Below are positions 48,331 through 61,069 of a stretch of 64,000 bases of DNA, in pieces. Position 1 is the first letter of the stretch, and every line of letters begins with the position of its first letter. Origin of the DNA: Echinococcus granulosus. Lineage: Eukaryota > Platyhelminthes > Cestoda > Cyclophyllidea > Taeniidae. The DNA lies in contig NW_020170438.1 of NCBI RefSeq assembly GCF_000524195.1, forward strand, positions 245,492 through 309,491. Reading direction: 5' to 3'. A model generated the notes under the pieces. It worked only from the letters and a program-made list of their open reading frames with translations. It was not told the origin of the DNA and did no database searches. A program made the translations under genes and the position numbers.

Positions 48331-48984
48331 ATAACTCAATGAGGGTGCCAGCTGACACCGCCCTGAAAAACATTGGAATATCGAAACACACTGTTTCAAA
48401 AAAGGTACTGCGACAGAGGGTAGAGTTGAGGTGAAATGCCAACCCTGTGAGTGAACATCTTGGCCTATCTTATTGCGACAAGGCCTGTTGACCTAATATC
48501 CAACAGGGGAATTTAATTCAACTCTATACATGGTCTCCACCCCCCGAAATACAATGTAAATCTTACTACCTCTTTGATTGTACATTACTAATCGGATGTG
48601 AAGATAAGACTTGCATATTAGTAGAAGAACTAACTACATGGCCCAGGGGATAATTTCAAACGAAAGTGTAGAGGTCCATGTAGCATGCAATTAGAAAAAC
48701 TTTCCTTTTTAAGTCACAAGCTTCCAAAGTCGATATAAATAATAGCTAAGGCAATATTGTCCAAATCCAAGGGGTAAACTAGGTTTAATTACTTACAAAA
48801 AACACTCGCTAACCCTATAATTCTCTTTTTAAGCCATACAGAATGTTTTCTAGGAATCAGTTCTTCAGATGGAAGATTTTAAAGTAATTACAGGAAGAAG
48901 AAAAGACAATGATTATAAAGCAAATCTGTAGATAGAAATTTATTCAGAAAGTAGAATAAAATGCATTATTTGATTGTTTTCCTC

Positions 48985-49150
48985 TCGGTATTCGTAAAGA
49001 GGCCACTTAAGTGCTCTGCAATTGTACCATCCTCACGTGGAGTAACCTTCGGGACATACCGTCGAATATGTATTTTCTGACTGTGAGTTCTGCTCTCCTT
49101 TGTCCTTAGAAAAGTCGCAGGGAGCCGCATTGGTAGCAATAAAAGGTGCA
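48985..49150 (+). repeat. Direct repeat R3, copy 2 (possible 3' LTR fragment)
   Basis: TAAAGAGGCCACTTA at 48995, then CAATTGTACCATCCTCACG and TTCGGGACATACC, parallel to copy 1. It lies about 0.65 kb downstream of the integrase remnant, the usual place for a 3' LTR. Confidence 0.5.
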
Positions 49151-49849
49151 AAAGATTTCAAAGGTCATCCATCCAGATTTCTACTGCTAGTTGATAAACC
49201 TTAGCGGTAAGGAAGAAGTGACGACCCCTAACAAATGGGCTAAAAATGACGTCCACCTTCGGCATCTACCACAGTTCCGTAATTAACGGGGAATCTATTA
49301 CAAATGAGGCACCACTGGAAGTGAAGCACCCAGAAAAGTCCTTCACGGAGCTGTTCCCCTTACCTGTAGGCAAATATCGGTGTGAAACTACGCCACCTCT
49401 TCCACTTCTGTACTGCCTGAATACAAACTTATATAGGTGTGGCTGTGCAACATTGAATGAAAAACAAAGTAAGGAGGAAAAGTAGGCGCCACACTCTGTC
49501 TCCAAGGTACTGAGTTAAATTCCGTCCTTTGTTACATGACTCTGCCTTTAGGCTAGTGTTGCTACGATTAGCTATGAGCGTGGGCGATGGATGGCACAGT
49601 TCTCCGTCCCCGAATCCCGTTTTTAAACAGGACAAAACTTTAGATTATGTGGAATTGTCAAGAGAGATAAGGAACGCGGAGGTCATGTGCTTTTCCAGTT
49701 GCATGGAATTTCAAAGATTGGCACGGTTGGCTTGTGGATGTTTCCCTTGCGTCACTGATAACATCTTGATGGCTGATGCAGGAGTCTAACCAAGGGAACC
49801 ACCAAGGATAGGCTGTGTAATGTGTTGTTAGAGAGCTTAACCCCCAATT

Positions 49850-49930
49850 TTGCTCTTCCATTGTACCTTCGATGGGTGGACCGGCCTTTGGACCACGCTA
49901 GTAACCCCAAGCCCTACTGATGTCGAGTAC
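49850..49930 (+). repeat. Direct repeat R3, copy 3 (partial)
   Basis: CCATTGTACCTTCGATGGGT, then GGACCGGCCTTTGGACCACG and CCCCAAGCCCTAC, parallel to the second half of copy 1. The GAGGCCACTTA block is absent. Confidence 0.45.
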
Positions 49931-50340
49931 AAATATTCTGCCCGAGTATTATGCCTTCGTCCGACTTCAGCAAAGACTTAGAGTGCCATAGCAAGCTTAT
50001 GATTCTTAGACAAAAGAATGACAAATGGGTAAGAATGCAACGAACCGTAGCATGCTGAATTTGTATTTTATAATGACAAAAGTATATATTACAAAATGAA
50101 TCGAAGAACAAGCAAAACAAAATTCATGTAAATTGTTGTATGCTACAAATTGCTAGTCAGCTAAGAATCCGGAATATTGATGATAGAACTCCAGAGCATT
50201 ATAAAGTATTAACTTAATATTTAAACCTTCCAAAACCCCTAAACGCTAAAACCGATATACAAAATAATTTGCATGCATTTGTTAATTAAGGTTTGTAAAA
50301 TTGATTTGTGACATGAAAAATTATTTACTACACTTTATAG

Positions 50341-50369
50341 GCGTTTCTTTTAACTACTAGTAAGGCTGC
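50341..50369 (+). promoter_or_regulatory. Possible splice or trans-splice acceptor before the MYBBP1A start
   Basis: CGTTTCTTTTAACTACTAG ends 10 nt before the ATG. It has a pyrimidine-rich run and AG like an acceptor, with no donor identified upstream. Flatworms add a spliced leader to many mRNAs, so a trans-splice site is possible; an ordinary 5' UTR intron or chance would look the same. Confidence 0.3.
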
Positions 50370-53300
50370 ATGCATCTTCGAAAGGACATGCGAGAGGTGG
50401 TGCTTAAGAAGGGTAACCGGGGTTTTTTGGATCTCTTTTGGGATATCACAAGTTCCGAAATCGAAAAGAGAGATGCAGCTATTAAGAATCTCCAGAAACA
50501 CTTGTCAGTTCGACGGAACGTAGGTTGTGATTTTCCTTAATCTTGCAGGATATTCGAGAACATCTTTCCTATTCGCTTGACCGTCTGTCCAAGGGTCTTC
50601 GCTCATCAGCTCGCTCGTCAAAAGCAGGTTTTTCATCCGCTCTGACTTCAATTCTCCAAGACAATAAAGATATCTCTGCGGAAACCCTTTTCTCATCCCT
50701 CGATAAGAATGTGCTTTCTTTCAAAGCCCATGATGCGAAGGTCAGTAACCTATAGGTGTTATAAGTGTGGCTATTAAACAAGTTGAAATGAATCATCTCT
50801 CTTTTGTAGGAACTAGTTGCTACAAATTTGGCCAAAATTGATTGTTTAGTCATACTTTATAAGTCAGGTAGGCTCGATGATTTGAAAAAGGAAGATCACA
50901 AGAAGATCGCTGCCGCCTTAGCACCCTTAGCAAAGATCGAATCATGCCTTCAATCGATGCTGTCAGTTGTCTCTCAAGTAGTTCCCCACTTGGACCACAA
51001 AGTCATCACTCTCTACAGAGACTTGATTTCTCAGCTGTGGAATTCTGCTTGGAAGGCGGAAGAACCCACGGCTGGCCAAATTCTCTTTATTTTGAGCCTT
51101 CAAGATCACTCTCACGTCATGTCGGTGGTCCAAGATGCTCGTAAGCTCGAGACCGGAAACAAATCGGTTATCAAACGAATTGTTAATGCGGTTAAGAGCT
51201 GTTTTCAAGCCTCAGATCATGAAATAGCGGCTGAATTGGTCGCCCGATTTAGATCTTCACCGATCTTCAGTAAACTTTGGGCGCGACTTTCAAGTATTTA
51301 TCCATTATATTTAGTTATTTTTATCCTTAGCGCCAATCGATAGGCCGGAGACACCAATATCCCAGCGTTTGCGTACTTTGAGAATGGGGTTGATTCTGCT
51401 GTCGAAACTTCAAACTGATGAGCAGTTTAAAGTTGTCGTCACTCCCACTTTCTTGGCCTTCCTTCAGAAACAACTCTCTAATGCAAAGCTATCCAGCCAT
51501 GAGGACATCTGCCGAGAAGTGAATAGTCTCCTTTCGCATTTCAGAACACATGTTTCTGAGGAGAATTCAACATTGGAAAATAATGACGATTGTAGATTCA
51601 GTCTTCCAAATGAATCTGCCATACAAGCGTCCCATTTGTTTACCAGTATTGCTAGTCAGATGCCCCTCTTTGACGCGACTCTTGCTTCCAGGACGCCACA
51701 TCTTTTATCCGTGAGTTGAACTCGTTGAACTAACCGATTTTATCTTTCTTTGGGTGGTTGACTTTTCTCTTCCTCAGTCCCTTTTAGATTGCTCTTCTGT
51801 TGCTCTGAGCGAAGAGTACCTTTATGAATGGTCACGAAATCTCCAAAAACTTTTTCTTACTGCCAAAGAAGATTCAACTATCACCACCGCCACAGTTGAT
51901 AGACAACGTCTACACATCCTTGAACTCCTTCGTTTGGTCGTCTTCCTTATTATTTCGCGTAGTAACACCACAGACAGTCTGGAATTTCTCTGTGAGACCC
52001 TCGACTTCCTCCTTCTCGTTGCTAACAGTAGCATTGTTCCGCTGGAGGTCGCTGAGGTTGCAATAACCTCAGCTGTTGCCGGAGCTTCATTAACGCAGTT
52101 GGGAAAGTGTTTAACACTTTTGATTCGACGTGTCTCGCTGCGGGCGGAAATGAGGGTGTGTGAAGAAAAGGATGTCTTTTTAGCTGTTCTCGTCTCTAAT
52201 TTCGCCCTCCTTTTTTCAGAACTCCTCTCAGAGTGCAAAGGTCTGCAAACAGACTATGAGAGTGTTGGTGAACACCATGCGACATCTCGTGGAAACGAAT
52301 ATGAAAATTTGTTCCGATGGACTGGAAGATGGTGCCGAGTTGCTAGAACGATTGGGAACAGCGAAGGCGATATTAGGGGATGATAATAGTGATGCTGTGG
52401 AACAGTGGATAGGCATTTTGTACGCAACTACGATAATTTATGCTGTCACTTTGCATTCTGGTAAGTGTTTTTTTGTTTTATTCGTCTCCTTTTATCTTAA
52501 AAAATATATTGGTTTTTATTTTTTCCCATATATATCAAGATATTACACAAAGTTTTGAAGTTGTTAAATAGCAATACTAAATTTACAATATCCGATTTCA
52601 TCTCTTACTAAGCCCTGTTGAATACGGATTCTGTTTTGCCAGGAAGCAATAGGGTAACTCTAACAACTTGAATTGCCAACAAATGAATGATGTCTGACGA
52701 ACATTGGTTCAGGAATTTGGTTCTCATAGACGATTTTTGTCTATACATCACTCGTGAAATGGAGATCTGAAAGGCTGTGCATGAATGTTACCAATGCATT
52801 GTGTGCAGCATCAGTGGTAGGTAAACGAAGTTTCTTCCATCAACGTCTGAAATAGTATCATCAAGGTCCGAGGTAGTTGATGGGCTAGCGTTGCGTGCTT
52901 ATTTACAGGCGGTAGGTTTTTCTACTGCTTATTTTAAAGGTTAGCTGTGTTAGGCAAATTCTCAAATTTATGGCAATGCAAGGTTAATTTTACGGTGGAT
53001 CTTGGAGAAACGTGAGGGAAATGGGGGAGGTGGATGAGAGAGGTCTCCCTTCTATCTTAAAGTGCGGTGTGAGGTATTCGGACGAATAAGTTTTTGCGAT
53101 ATGCGATAAAAGTTCATTATTTGCCTTGTGAAAATGGTCAGTTCTGAATCTTTCTTAGGAAGAGGCTTTTCTTGCACACCTAGCTGTTTAACTTTCAATT
53201 GGAAAGCCACGGTGAGTAGTTCTGTTTTCAGTCAGTTACGCTCAGGGTTAACAGTGGTTTGGATATGAAGAAGACTTAGAATTTTTCGTATTGAGACGCC

Positions 53301-56300
53301 CGGGGCGGCCCAATGATGTGTCCATTAGCCAGACGATGGGCTACGAAAGCTATTTCTTATCGCAAGTCCCATCAGTCAACAAAAATGCTAAGATAAACGA
53401 CGCTTTTCCATAAAGTACGTGAAGGATGTGAATGGCAGACATTACTCAGAGATATGTGAAACCTAGTTTTATATTTTACTGCCTATATGTGGAACCATTT
53501 TTAGCCCCACGACTCCCATTCCTAACTAATGTTGACGCAAACGACTTGTTTTATTATCATTCACATTAAACGTTGCTGAAAGTTCTTCCTAGCATGCTGG
53601 TCCTCATTTTTGACAAGAATCAAGAACTTTTTTGAAATGGATGTATTTTTAAGCAATCCATCACTAGAGTGAAAGTGTTTGATCAGTTCTAGGCAGTACT
53701 TTTTGCTAACGCATGGCTCACCTTCTCCCAATTTGACGATAAGCCTCTGGATCCGCATTTTGCATTACCAGTCGTCCATTGAACCTCGCTCCCTTTCCGT
53801 TCAACAATTGCTGGAATGAAAGAAACAAACTCTGATGAATAGCATCTAGTTAAATTCTTTTAAATAGAATATCTTTCGAGAGGATTCTTCGAAAGTGTCC
53901 TCTGCCCATCCATCATGACTTTTCATTTTTCATTATATTTTCAGATCCTCCTTCGCCGAAAGAGGCCTCCGTTCTCTCCCTTCTCGATGACATTTCTGAG
54001 GCTCGTCGTCACCGCTCTCTCCCCATCACCACCGCCTCCAACGCTATGGATACGAGTCAAGGCACTCCTGCCTCCACTGACTCCGATTCCACTCCAGAAT
54101 GGTCCGCCGTCCTCACTGACGCAATGCTCAGCCTTTGCGTCGAACCATGGCGTCTCTTGCGTGAAGTCGTCGGTGCGACATTCGGACGAGTAGTTGCCCA
54201 ACGCGAACTCTTTGCTCCTCCACTTGGTCCACCCGAGGTAGTGTTTGGAACAGGAAAAAAAGAGGCGGAGGAACAGAGTGAGGAGGCTATGAGTCCTCTT
54301 CAGTTGATTTTGAGCATCGCGGATAGTCGGTCGAAGGCAGCACAGGAGAGAATTGCTGTTGCTGGAGTGGAGGAAGATGAAGACGATCCCGATGAATCCA
54401 TTGATGGATCCTCATCCGCAGAGGAAGAGGAGGAAAGAGAGATAGGCAAGTAGATGAGTTGAACTGATTTGCTTTCAATGAAATATTGTTTTGTTTTGCG
54501 TCAAGGAGCATCTGTAAGCGTTGAAATATGACGATTCGTCTAATTCATATGATACCTCGATAGTGATTCCAGTTACTGATTTATCATACTTCAAGTTGTA
54601 GACTCAAGTTCAAAAATGTTCTACCATCTTTTATAACCTGACGTTTGTGTGCTTGAGCCGCAGATGTCCTTTTTACTGACAATGGGTTAGCGAAGGTGAT
54701 TACGATCAGTATGTATTCGCCTGGTGACCAGAGAGCGGAGACTGCCTGAATGTCTGCGTCTGAGTGATCTCGGCAACGCATATTTATAGTAAGCGGTTGA
54801 TCTTGGCCTTCAAGGCGTCATCAGCACGCTTAGGGTACATCTCCGCTTGGTATGGGCCAGTCAGAGGGGAATGAGCGAGGGCGTGATTTTGGACAACTCG
54901 GAGATTGGTCATCAATTGGAGCTTCTAGAAATGCGGACGGGAGCACTTTTCTGGGGTTAGAAGCATCCTTAGATGTATTTTTAGACTATCAATTGTCATC
55001 CACCTTATCTCTTCAGTAAGACCTCTCCATCTTCCTGGGATCGCTTCATTTCTCAAATGGAAGGTGAATTTTAGTAGCGAGTTCGGTAGATCGTGTTAGG
55101 TAGGCTTCAATCTCCACCTTAAAGCATGAAATGCCGGCAATTATTCTTATCGTTTTTAGGAGATATTTAGCTCATTATTCACCATTACGGTTTCGAACTA
55201 ATTTTTTTACTTTTCGTTATTGCTATCTCCAAATTCAAATTGTTGCCAGTTCAATTTAATCACGTTTTAAATCAATAGTGGCGCCACTTTGTGGGTTGTG
55301 AAATTCGAAATGATGGATTTTAAACTCAGCCCTGCTTTCCATCACAAATGCTGTTTGATGCATTTTCGCGGTCAAGGATGCAAACTACCAACCTTCCACA
55401 CTGCCAGTATGGTCCTATCACTACTAGATTCACCATTCATTTGGAAAGATGACTAGCTATCAGTGCAGTGTCCAAGTTGATTTTAAAAGTGTAATTCGAC
55501 ATTAGTCTAGGTGTAGTTTTATTATCAAGGTACAAAAGAGCTAGGTAGCCGGTAGCATAGAGTTAGCATAAGCATACGTACATCCCACCGTTGTAAATGT
55601 CTTATCAGCAGACACTGACGAATAGCAATTGAAGAAGGTAGGATAGAAGACGAACTTTGGCGCCTTGGGTAATGAAACCTCCCATTGTAGAAATATGATT
55701 TGTTGTTTGTGCACAGAGGGGCTTGAAAACTGTAGGCATGTATAGATGTGCACACCCTTAAGATGATGGTAAAACTTTTGGAGGCTGAAGAGCCTGCGTA
55801 GATAAACACACGTTTAAACAAACATCGGTTTACTGCAAGGTGGTCGGTCCACTTATCACTTCTTCCCCTTTTAGGTGGTTTTGCCGACCTAGAAGAGGAG
55901 GGGCCATCCACTGAGGCGAAAATTGAGGATGAGGAGGAGGAAGAGGAGTTTTTATCGAACGAACAAATGGAAGAACAAGACGAGGCTTTGGCGGCTCTGT
56001 TTAGAGCATCTAGATCCTCTAAAATGGATGCGAAATCGCGCAAAGAGGCGGTGGCTCTGCTCAAATTGAGGTCAGTTGTTCTCTCCACTTTTCAGCTTGA
56101 CTTTGGTTGGTCTTTCTCCGACCTTTGACCCCTTTTCCGTTCAGGTCATTCGATTTCCTGGAGTACCTTCTGCTCTATACCTCGGATGCAAATCTCTTTC
56201 TGGTGAGTTGGCTGCCAAATCGTCATTCGATTTGGAATTTAAGAATGGTGAATTTGATATTGTAAGCAAGCAGATGTTAGTCAACTAGCATGCTGCCGAC

Positions 56301-59300
56301 TCATGGGTAGTTTGAAATGGTCAGATGAATGAAGAAGTGAATGAATAGTGGAGTAAAAACTCTTGAAAACTGTGGATCTTCATATTTTTAAGCAAAAATT
56401 TAGTTTAGATTGTTTAAGAAAGTAATTTCCTAATTATTAATTAACTCCCACAAAGTAGTGAAAACTTTGTTTGATGCATCGGTGAACATACTTTTGCAAT
56501 TGGATTTCCAATCCTGAGAGCTTGTTTCTAATTTTATGTCGTTAAAGTTCATGCCGAAATAGTTGTTGCTCCCTCCTTTGACCCACTGAGGGCTGCTTTG
56601 TCTTATCACCCACTGAAGAGAGTATCATTTCCCGGTTTCTTCACGATTGTTCAGCCGACCCTGTACACCACTATCCAACTGGCTGTCGCCTCGACTCGAC
56701 GAACCAGTAACATCCAAACTCAGCGGCGCCAAGGAAATAAAGGGGATCATGTGCCTCTAGCACGCATCGCCTCCTGCCTTGATCAATTGCGTTCGCGTCC
56801 ACTGCTCGCCAATGAGCTTCTTTGGCAGTCAATCTGCAATTCGGATGAGGCCCTTTTACCGACCTGTTTCAAGGCCATCTTCCGGGTGTTCAGGAATGGT
56901 GAGTATCTTTTTTTGTTTCTCAAATTAATTCATTTCGAGGTCATTAGTTCGCAAAAGGTTTTCGTTGTTGGTGGACAAGGATGACTGAAGTTGACGGACA
57001 AATAGGCGTTGCCATCTCATAATTTTTTTGTCTACCACCATGATTACCAGTTTGACAAATAGTTTAGAAGAGCCAGGCTACTAATGTCATTATTGACAAG
57101 GGTAGTGCACCAAACCACTAACCTTTAAAACAAATTAGATCGAACAAAAAGGTTCAGTTCGATAAGTAACTGGATCATTGTCCTCAGCTGTGTTTTGGCC
57201 TTTTTCCTTTGCACTTGCCGTCACAACTTTTTTAAGTGGAGATTTAGCTCTTGGAATTCTACAAACGTTCATTCGTCACGTCTACTGTTGCTGGATTTGA
57301 GGGGCGTCGCACAAGCCTGTATGCTGTTTGACGGCAAGCACGCTTGACTCTGGGAGCGTGTCCATATGGCAGTGAGATTTTTGCTATTGGAAAGTACAAG
57401 CATCATTCTGGAGTCGACTACTTCTTATTTTCGTTCCCCTATTTACATTTATGGATATTTTAATTCCTCCTGTTTTTCTATCTGGAGTATTCTCCGATCC
57501 TTGTAACTTGAAGTACCAAACCCTTGGAGCTCACTCATCCTTCACCAATTTTAAATTACAAGATTTGTAAGGCAATATAGCAAATTCGTGTGGTTTCTTC
57601 GTGATAGAAGTAGGGACTTGTATTGTGTTTATTAAGGCATTTATTAAGGCATTTTATTCGATGAGATATTCAATAAGATTTCATAAGCATGAAAATTGCA
57701 CTTGTAATGTGTGTTGTTATGGATGCAAGGGGGTAAGCTCTGGCCACCTCTGTTTGTGTCCCAATTTCTCCCCCCAACTCTCCATTTCGTTTGATAATCC
57801 AATGCCAAAAGGCGATGGTCATCATTTGGAGAAACATCATCGGGGTAACGCAGGATGAGGACGAGGCGGTATCACAGACACAGCATGGCCTTCTGGGAAT
57901 CAGGCGATGCCTGCCTTAGAAGTGTGTAGTGGTGGTGTGTGGATTGTTGGGAGATAGTCAATAGTATGCTTGCAATCTTAAAGGCTGTTAAAATAACGAA
58001 CTGAGTTCTCACAAGTCAGTCAGCCAGTTAAAAAAGAACTTAAAATTCACGGAATGTTTTGATGACACGCCTGGTAGAAGTGAAGGAGCTTTTTTGTGTC
58101 CCACCGATACACCGGTGTGCATACCCATGTATTATAGTACATGCATCTTACAGGTGTCTGCTAGTTGCTGTAGCGCCCCCAGACTTCCCTGTAGACGAAG
58201 GAAAGCATAATACTCAGGCTAAATATCCATTGTTGACGTGCTGAAGGGCTTGGGTGCTGCTGGCATGGCCCAAGAGATTAGGCCGCCTTGGGTAGTGCGA
58301 TGGCGGAGCCCCTAAGCAACCCGTTACCGAAACCGAGACTTAATCAATTAAAGTATTTAAGTTACAGTTAGTTAGCCATTGCATCGTGCGGACTTTTTTA
58401 CCTGATACTTCGTTTTCAATTTTAATATTCTTTTTGCTTATTTACTCTTCACTTCGTAAGCAGGAAATCATTCACTTTCATTCATCCTAAATCATGTGCA
58501 CATCTAAATTTCTTTAAATTAATGGTTTTGTGAACATAGCTAGATGCTGTCAATTGCGTAAATGTGGTACCTGGATTCCAATGCCAGATGGCAAGGTGCT
58601 ATCTTCCCTCAATCTCTCAACCTCCACCCCGACGATCCTGCCATTCCACATAATTCATCACTATTCGGATAGCCAGCAATTTTTAGTTCATTTGCATGTG
58701 GTACTACTATTAATTTGCGATTTGTGGAGAGTTTATCTTTTTAAAGATTAATCTATTGCAATGTCGCTTTTAGCTATTCCTGATAACAAGCTGATCAAGT
58801 GTCTACAGACTGCGTGTGAATTTCTGGTAGGTCAAATTGTCTTTATTGCCCTTCCATCATTGTAAAAGTTGGGATGTACCGTCGTTGAATCATTATTTGC
58901 AAAAAAGTGAAGTAATTGCTTTCAAAACATTCGCGAATTCAATTCTAAGGACGTATGCTTTTTGGATTTGATTCATTCGCCATCTTCAACAAATATGCTT
59001 AGGCTTTGACTTTCATTTGTCATGCTTTATTGTACTAAAATTTTCAAATCAAGGAGAAGGAGTTTAATCATTTTTGATCCGGTCAGCGATTTCTTAAAAT
59101 GTCACGGAAATCTCTAAATCCTATTGGTTACAGGGTAGTCAATTGAGTCGCACCTTGGTTAACACATTTACCGTCCTCACTCCTTTTTTTTCTTTTGCTT
59201 TGAACACAGCAATTTAAAAAGGTTGCAGACCAGAATTCCCGGAAGTTGCTCAACGTGGCTTTGGAGGACGTTCTCGGCGAATTTTTATCCAAAATGCATC

Positions 59301-61028
59301 CCAGCAAGGCCCATCAGCTCTTACTCACACGTCTAATTACTTCATCTCCAGTGAGTTCGTCGGCATTTCTCGGAAATGTTACTCTCCTAGCAACCATTCT
59401 ATGGATTTTTACTCTAGTCAGGAGAGTTGCTAAACATGGAATACATAATTCCACCGATCCCATGAAAAGTGATGCTTCCGTTTTTTCTGACTTCTTCAGG
59501 AGCTAGCCGAATTGACCGGTTGTTTGGTAATCGAGCGTCTCAAATTCACACTACAACCACCAGCATCGCCATCTCAGTCCAACTTGTCATATATTTATGC
59601 TCAAACTGCTCTGTTGAGCTTGGCAAACGCTGTGACAAGCGGATTGGCTGGCTCGAAATCTCCAGCTCTTTCTGATTGGGTGCTCCCTCTGAGTCGCACC
59701 CTCATTGGTTCGTTTTTCATGAACCCAGGCGCCTCAACGTGGACACAATCCAAGGCTCTTACTGTAGCCGTGTTTGAATGCCTTTTCAACTGCTTCAAGT
59801 TGAATAAGACGGTGGTAAGGGAATCCTGTATGAAAGTAAAAAAGAAATATCTCTTAAACCTCTTCTTCTGTGATTTTGAAAATGACCTCGATATCCACGC
59901 GTGGATTTCTAAGTCTGTCAAGGAATGGAAGAATGGTCCTGAATCCGCAATCGATAAATCAGATTTCAATATTTTTCTAAGCTTGAATATTCCAAATACA
60001 AAGTCTGGATTTTAAAATTGGGTGGCAGTAGTACATAATCTTGCCTGCTAAACACAAATTGGAAGACGTAATTGGTTCCTTGTCTTGAACCACTTAAATC
60101 AGCGCCTGAAATTTCAATAACCGCTGGTTCAGTATTTGTAAAATTCATTATAGGTCGTTCTGATCGCCTTTTCAGTTCAAGCATTGTTAACCGAATCATT
60201 CCCGATTGCCGTCTAGATGTTTTTTTTTTCCCTGACGAATTCACAATTAGGTTGTTCTGTTTGAATTTAATCAATGGTATCTGTACAATTCAGAAAGATT
60301 ATGCTTGAAGTGTTCTTTCCCATGGATTTTTCGCGTGCAATTCCAGGTTTTTATATGCGTTTATCATTGTTTACTTTTGTAATTTTCCAGTTTGACCAGC
60401 TCACGTCAGAGGAATTGACGTCTATTTTAACCTCCAATAGAACAGCCTTTCCAAAAGCTGTTCGCCCGCACCATTCTCGTCTCATTCAACTCATTCGCTC
60501 TCTCCGTGCTTCCTCACAGTAAGTGCTTCGCTTATTTGCCCACTCAATTAGTATTTTGGTTAGATTTCTCCCGTCTGTGAACGACCATAGTGGTAAATTG
60601 CCATGGGTTAAGGCGTCATTTATAGAGCTTATCAGATATGCAATTTTTCAGTAGCATACGAAAGCGCCGCCAAGATATCATAAAAAGGTTTGCTTATGTT
60701 TTTAAGTCAGCTTTGTACTAACGAGTTGAGTTTGTGTTCAAGTTATCTAGCCTTCTCATTTATTTTCCTCTACTGTAATTGCGTCTATCTCCTTTTCTTA
60801 CGTGGTTGCAGAGTAAATCTGTTATCCCATCAGTAGCGTATTCCTTCTCTCCTCCTTTTCTCTAGACACCTATCAGCCGTGTTGGAAGGCCTTGACACAC
60901 AGCGAAAGCTCGAAAAGGCGGAGGCGAAGCAAGAACGACGGAGGAAAAGAAAAGCTAAGGCAGCGGCTGACCTCGCAAAGAAAAAGAAGGCGAAGTTGGA
61001 AGGTGCTGCCGAACAAAAGAAGGCCTGA
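50370..61028 (+). CDS. MYBBP1A: MYBBP1A / DNA polymerase V (POL5) family nucleolar protein
   Basis: Complete 15-exon gene, 3624 nt coding, 1207 residues. Family members are nucleolar ARM/HEAT-like proteins needed for rRNA gene transcription and ribosome biogenesis. They are not active polymerases despite the yeast name. Exons: 50370-50519, 50549-50740, 50810-51293, 51331-51710, 51778-52155, 52220-52460, 53945-54445, 55875-56070, 56145-56202, 56655-56898, 58774-58826, 59210-59350, 59500-59814, 60391-60518, 60866-61028. Every join keeps phase. The N-terminus GFLDLFWDITSSE aligns with human FLDFFWDIAKPE; LVILYKSGRLDDL with VLALFQSGRLVKD; residues about 655-675 (CVEPWRLLREVVGATFGRV) with the human segment before the acidic region. 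Acidic runs occupy about 755-775 and 790-810, followed by DEALAALFRASRSSK (human DQSLASLFAEQ). The C-terminus (about 1170-1207) is Lys/Arg-rich, a likely nucleolar signal. Human MYBBP1A is about 1330 residues; the difference lies mostly in a shorter basic tail. The start is the first ATG after in-frame stops. Confidence 0.93.
50520..50548 (+). other. 29-nt micro-intron in MYBBP1A
   Basis: GTAGGT donor and TCTTGCAG acceptor. Removing it joins two conserved coding segments in phase 0; leaving it in adds a TAA. A second very short intron, 37 nt, is at 51294-51330. Such lengths are known in flatworms and a few other lineages. Confidence 0.85.
52461..53944 (+). other. MYBBP1A intron 6
   Basis: GTAAGT donor, TTTTCAG acceptor. 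Nothing coding is recognised inside. A short block near 53.37 kb (CCCATCAGTCAAC) recalls one near 42.84 kb, probably an old shared repeat. Confidence 0.75.
54446..55874 (+). other. GC-AG intron in MYBBP1A (intron 7)
   Basis: The donor reads ATAG|GCAAGT, the standard form of the rare GC-AG class, and the acceptor is CCCTTTTAG. Using it gives G|GT in phase and continues the acidic region. The nearby GT at 54450 would need phase 2 and puts exon 8 out of frame. Confidence 0.8.
56899..58773 (+). other. MYBBP1A intron 10
   Basis: GTGAGT donor, CGCTTTTAG acceptor; the longest intron of the gene. It carries repeat R2 copy 2 at about 58.19-58.35 kb. No nested gene recognised. Confidence 0.75.
58190..58350 (+). 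repeat. Dispersed repeat R2, copy 2
   Basis: Counterpart of 41880-42060, same orientation, inside intron 10 of MYBBP1A. The shared core centres on CTGGCATGGCCC and the following GCGGAGCCCCTAAGC. Confidence 0.6.
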
Positions 61029-61046
61029 ATTCGTGTCTGTTTTGTG

Positions 61047-61052
61047 AATAAA
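61047..61052 (+). terminator. Poly(A) signal of MYBBP1A
   Basis: AATAAA 18 nt after the TGA stop at 61026-61028, in GTGAATAAAAATTTCC. A second AATAAA lies a few bases on, near 61065. The first fits a very short 3' UTR. Confidence 0.75.
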
Positions 61053-61069
61053 AATTTCCACGAAAATAA

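Larger units (their letters stand above)
45561..50369. other. Repeat-rich region left of MYBBP1A
   Basis: Apart from the integrase remnant and the R3 repeats listed separately, I see only short frames without splice support. The last ~20 nt before 50361 are pyrimidine-rich and end in CTACTAG, which looks like a splice acceptor 9 nt before the MYBBP1A start codon. Confidence 0.5.

Noticed and set aside
51822..52238. 138-codon - strand frame opposite MYBBP1A exon 5
   Set aside because: Antisense shadow; the + strand has homology and phase-consistent splicing.
52156..52383. Continuation of MYBBP1A exon 5 through 52155 in the same frame
   Set aside because: The open frame runs on, but family similarity and the later exons require the 64-nt GT-AG intron 52156-52219.
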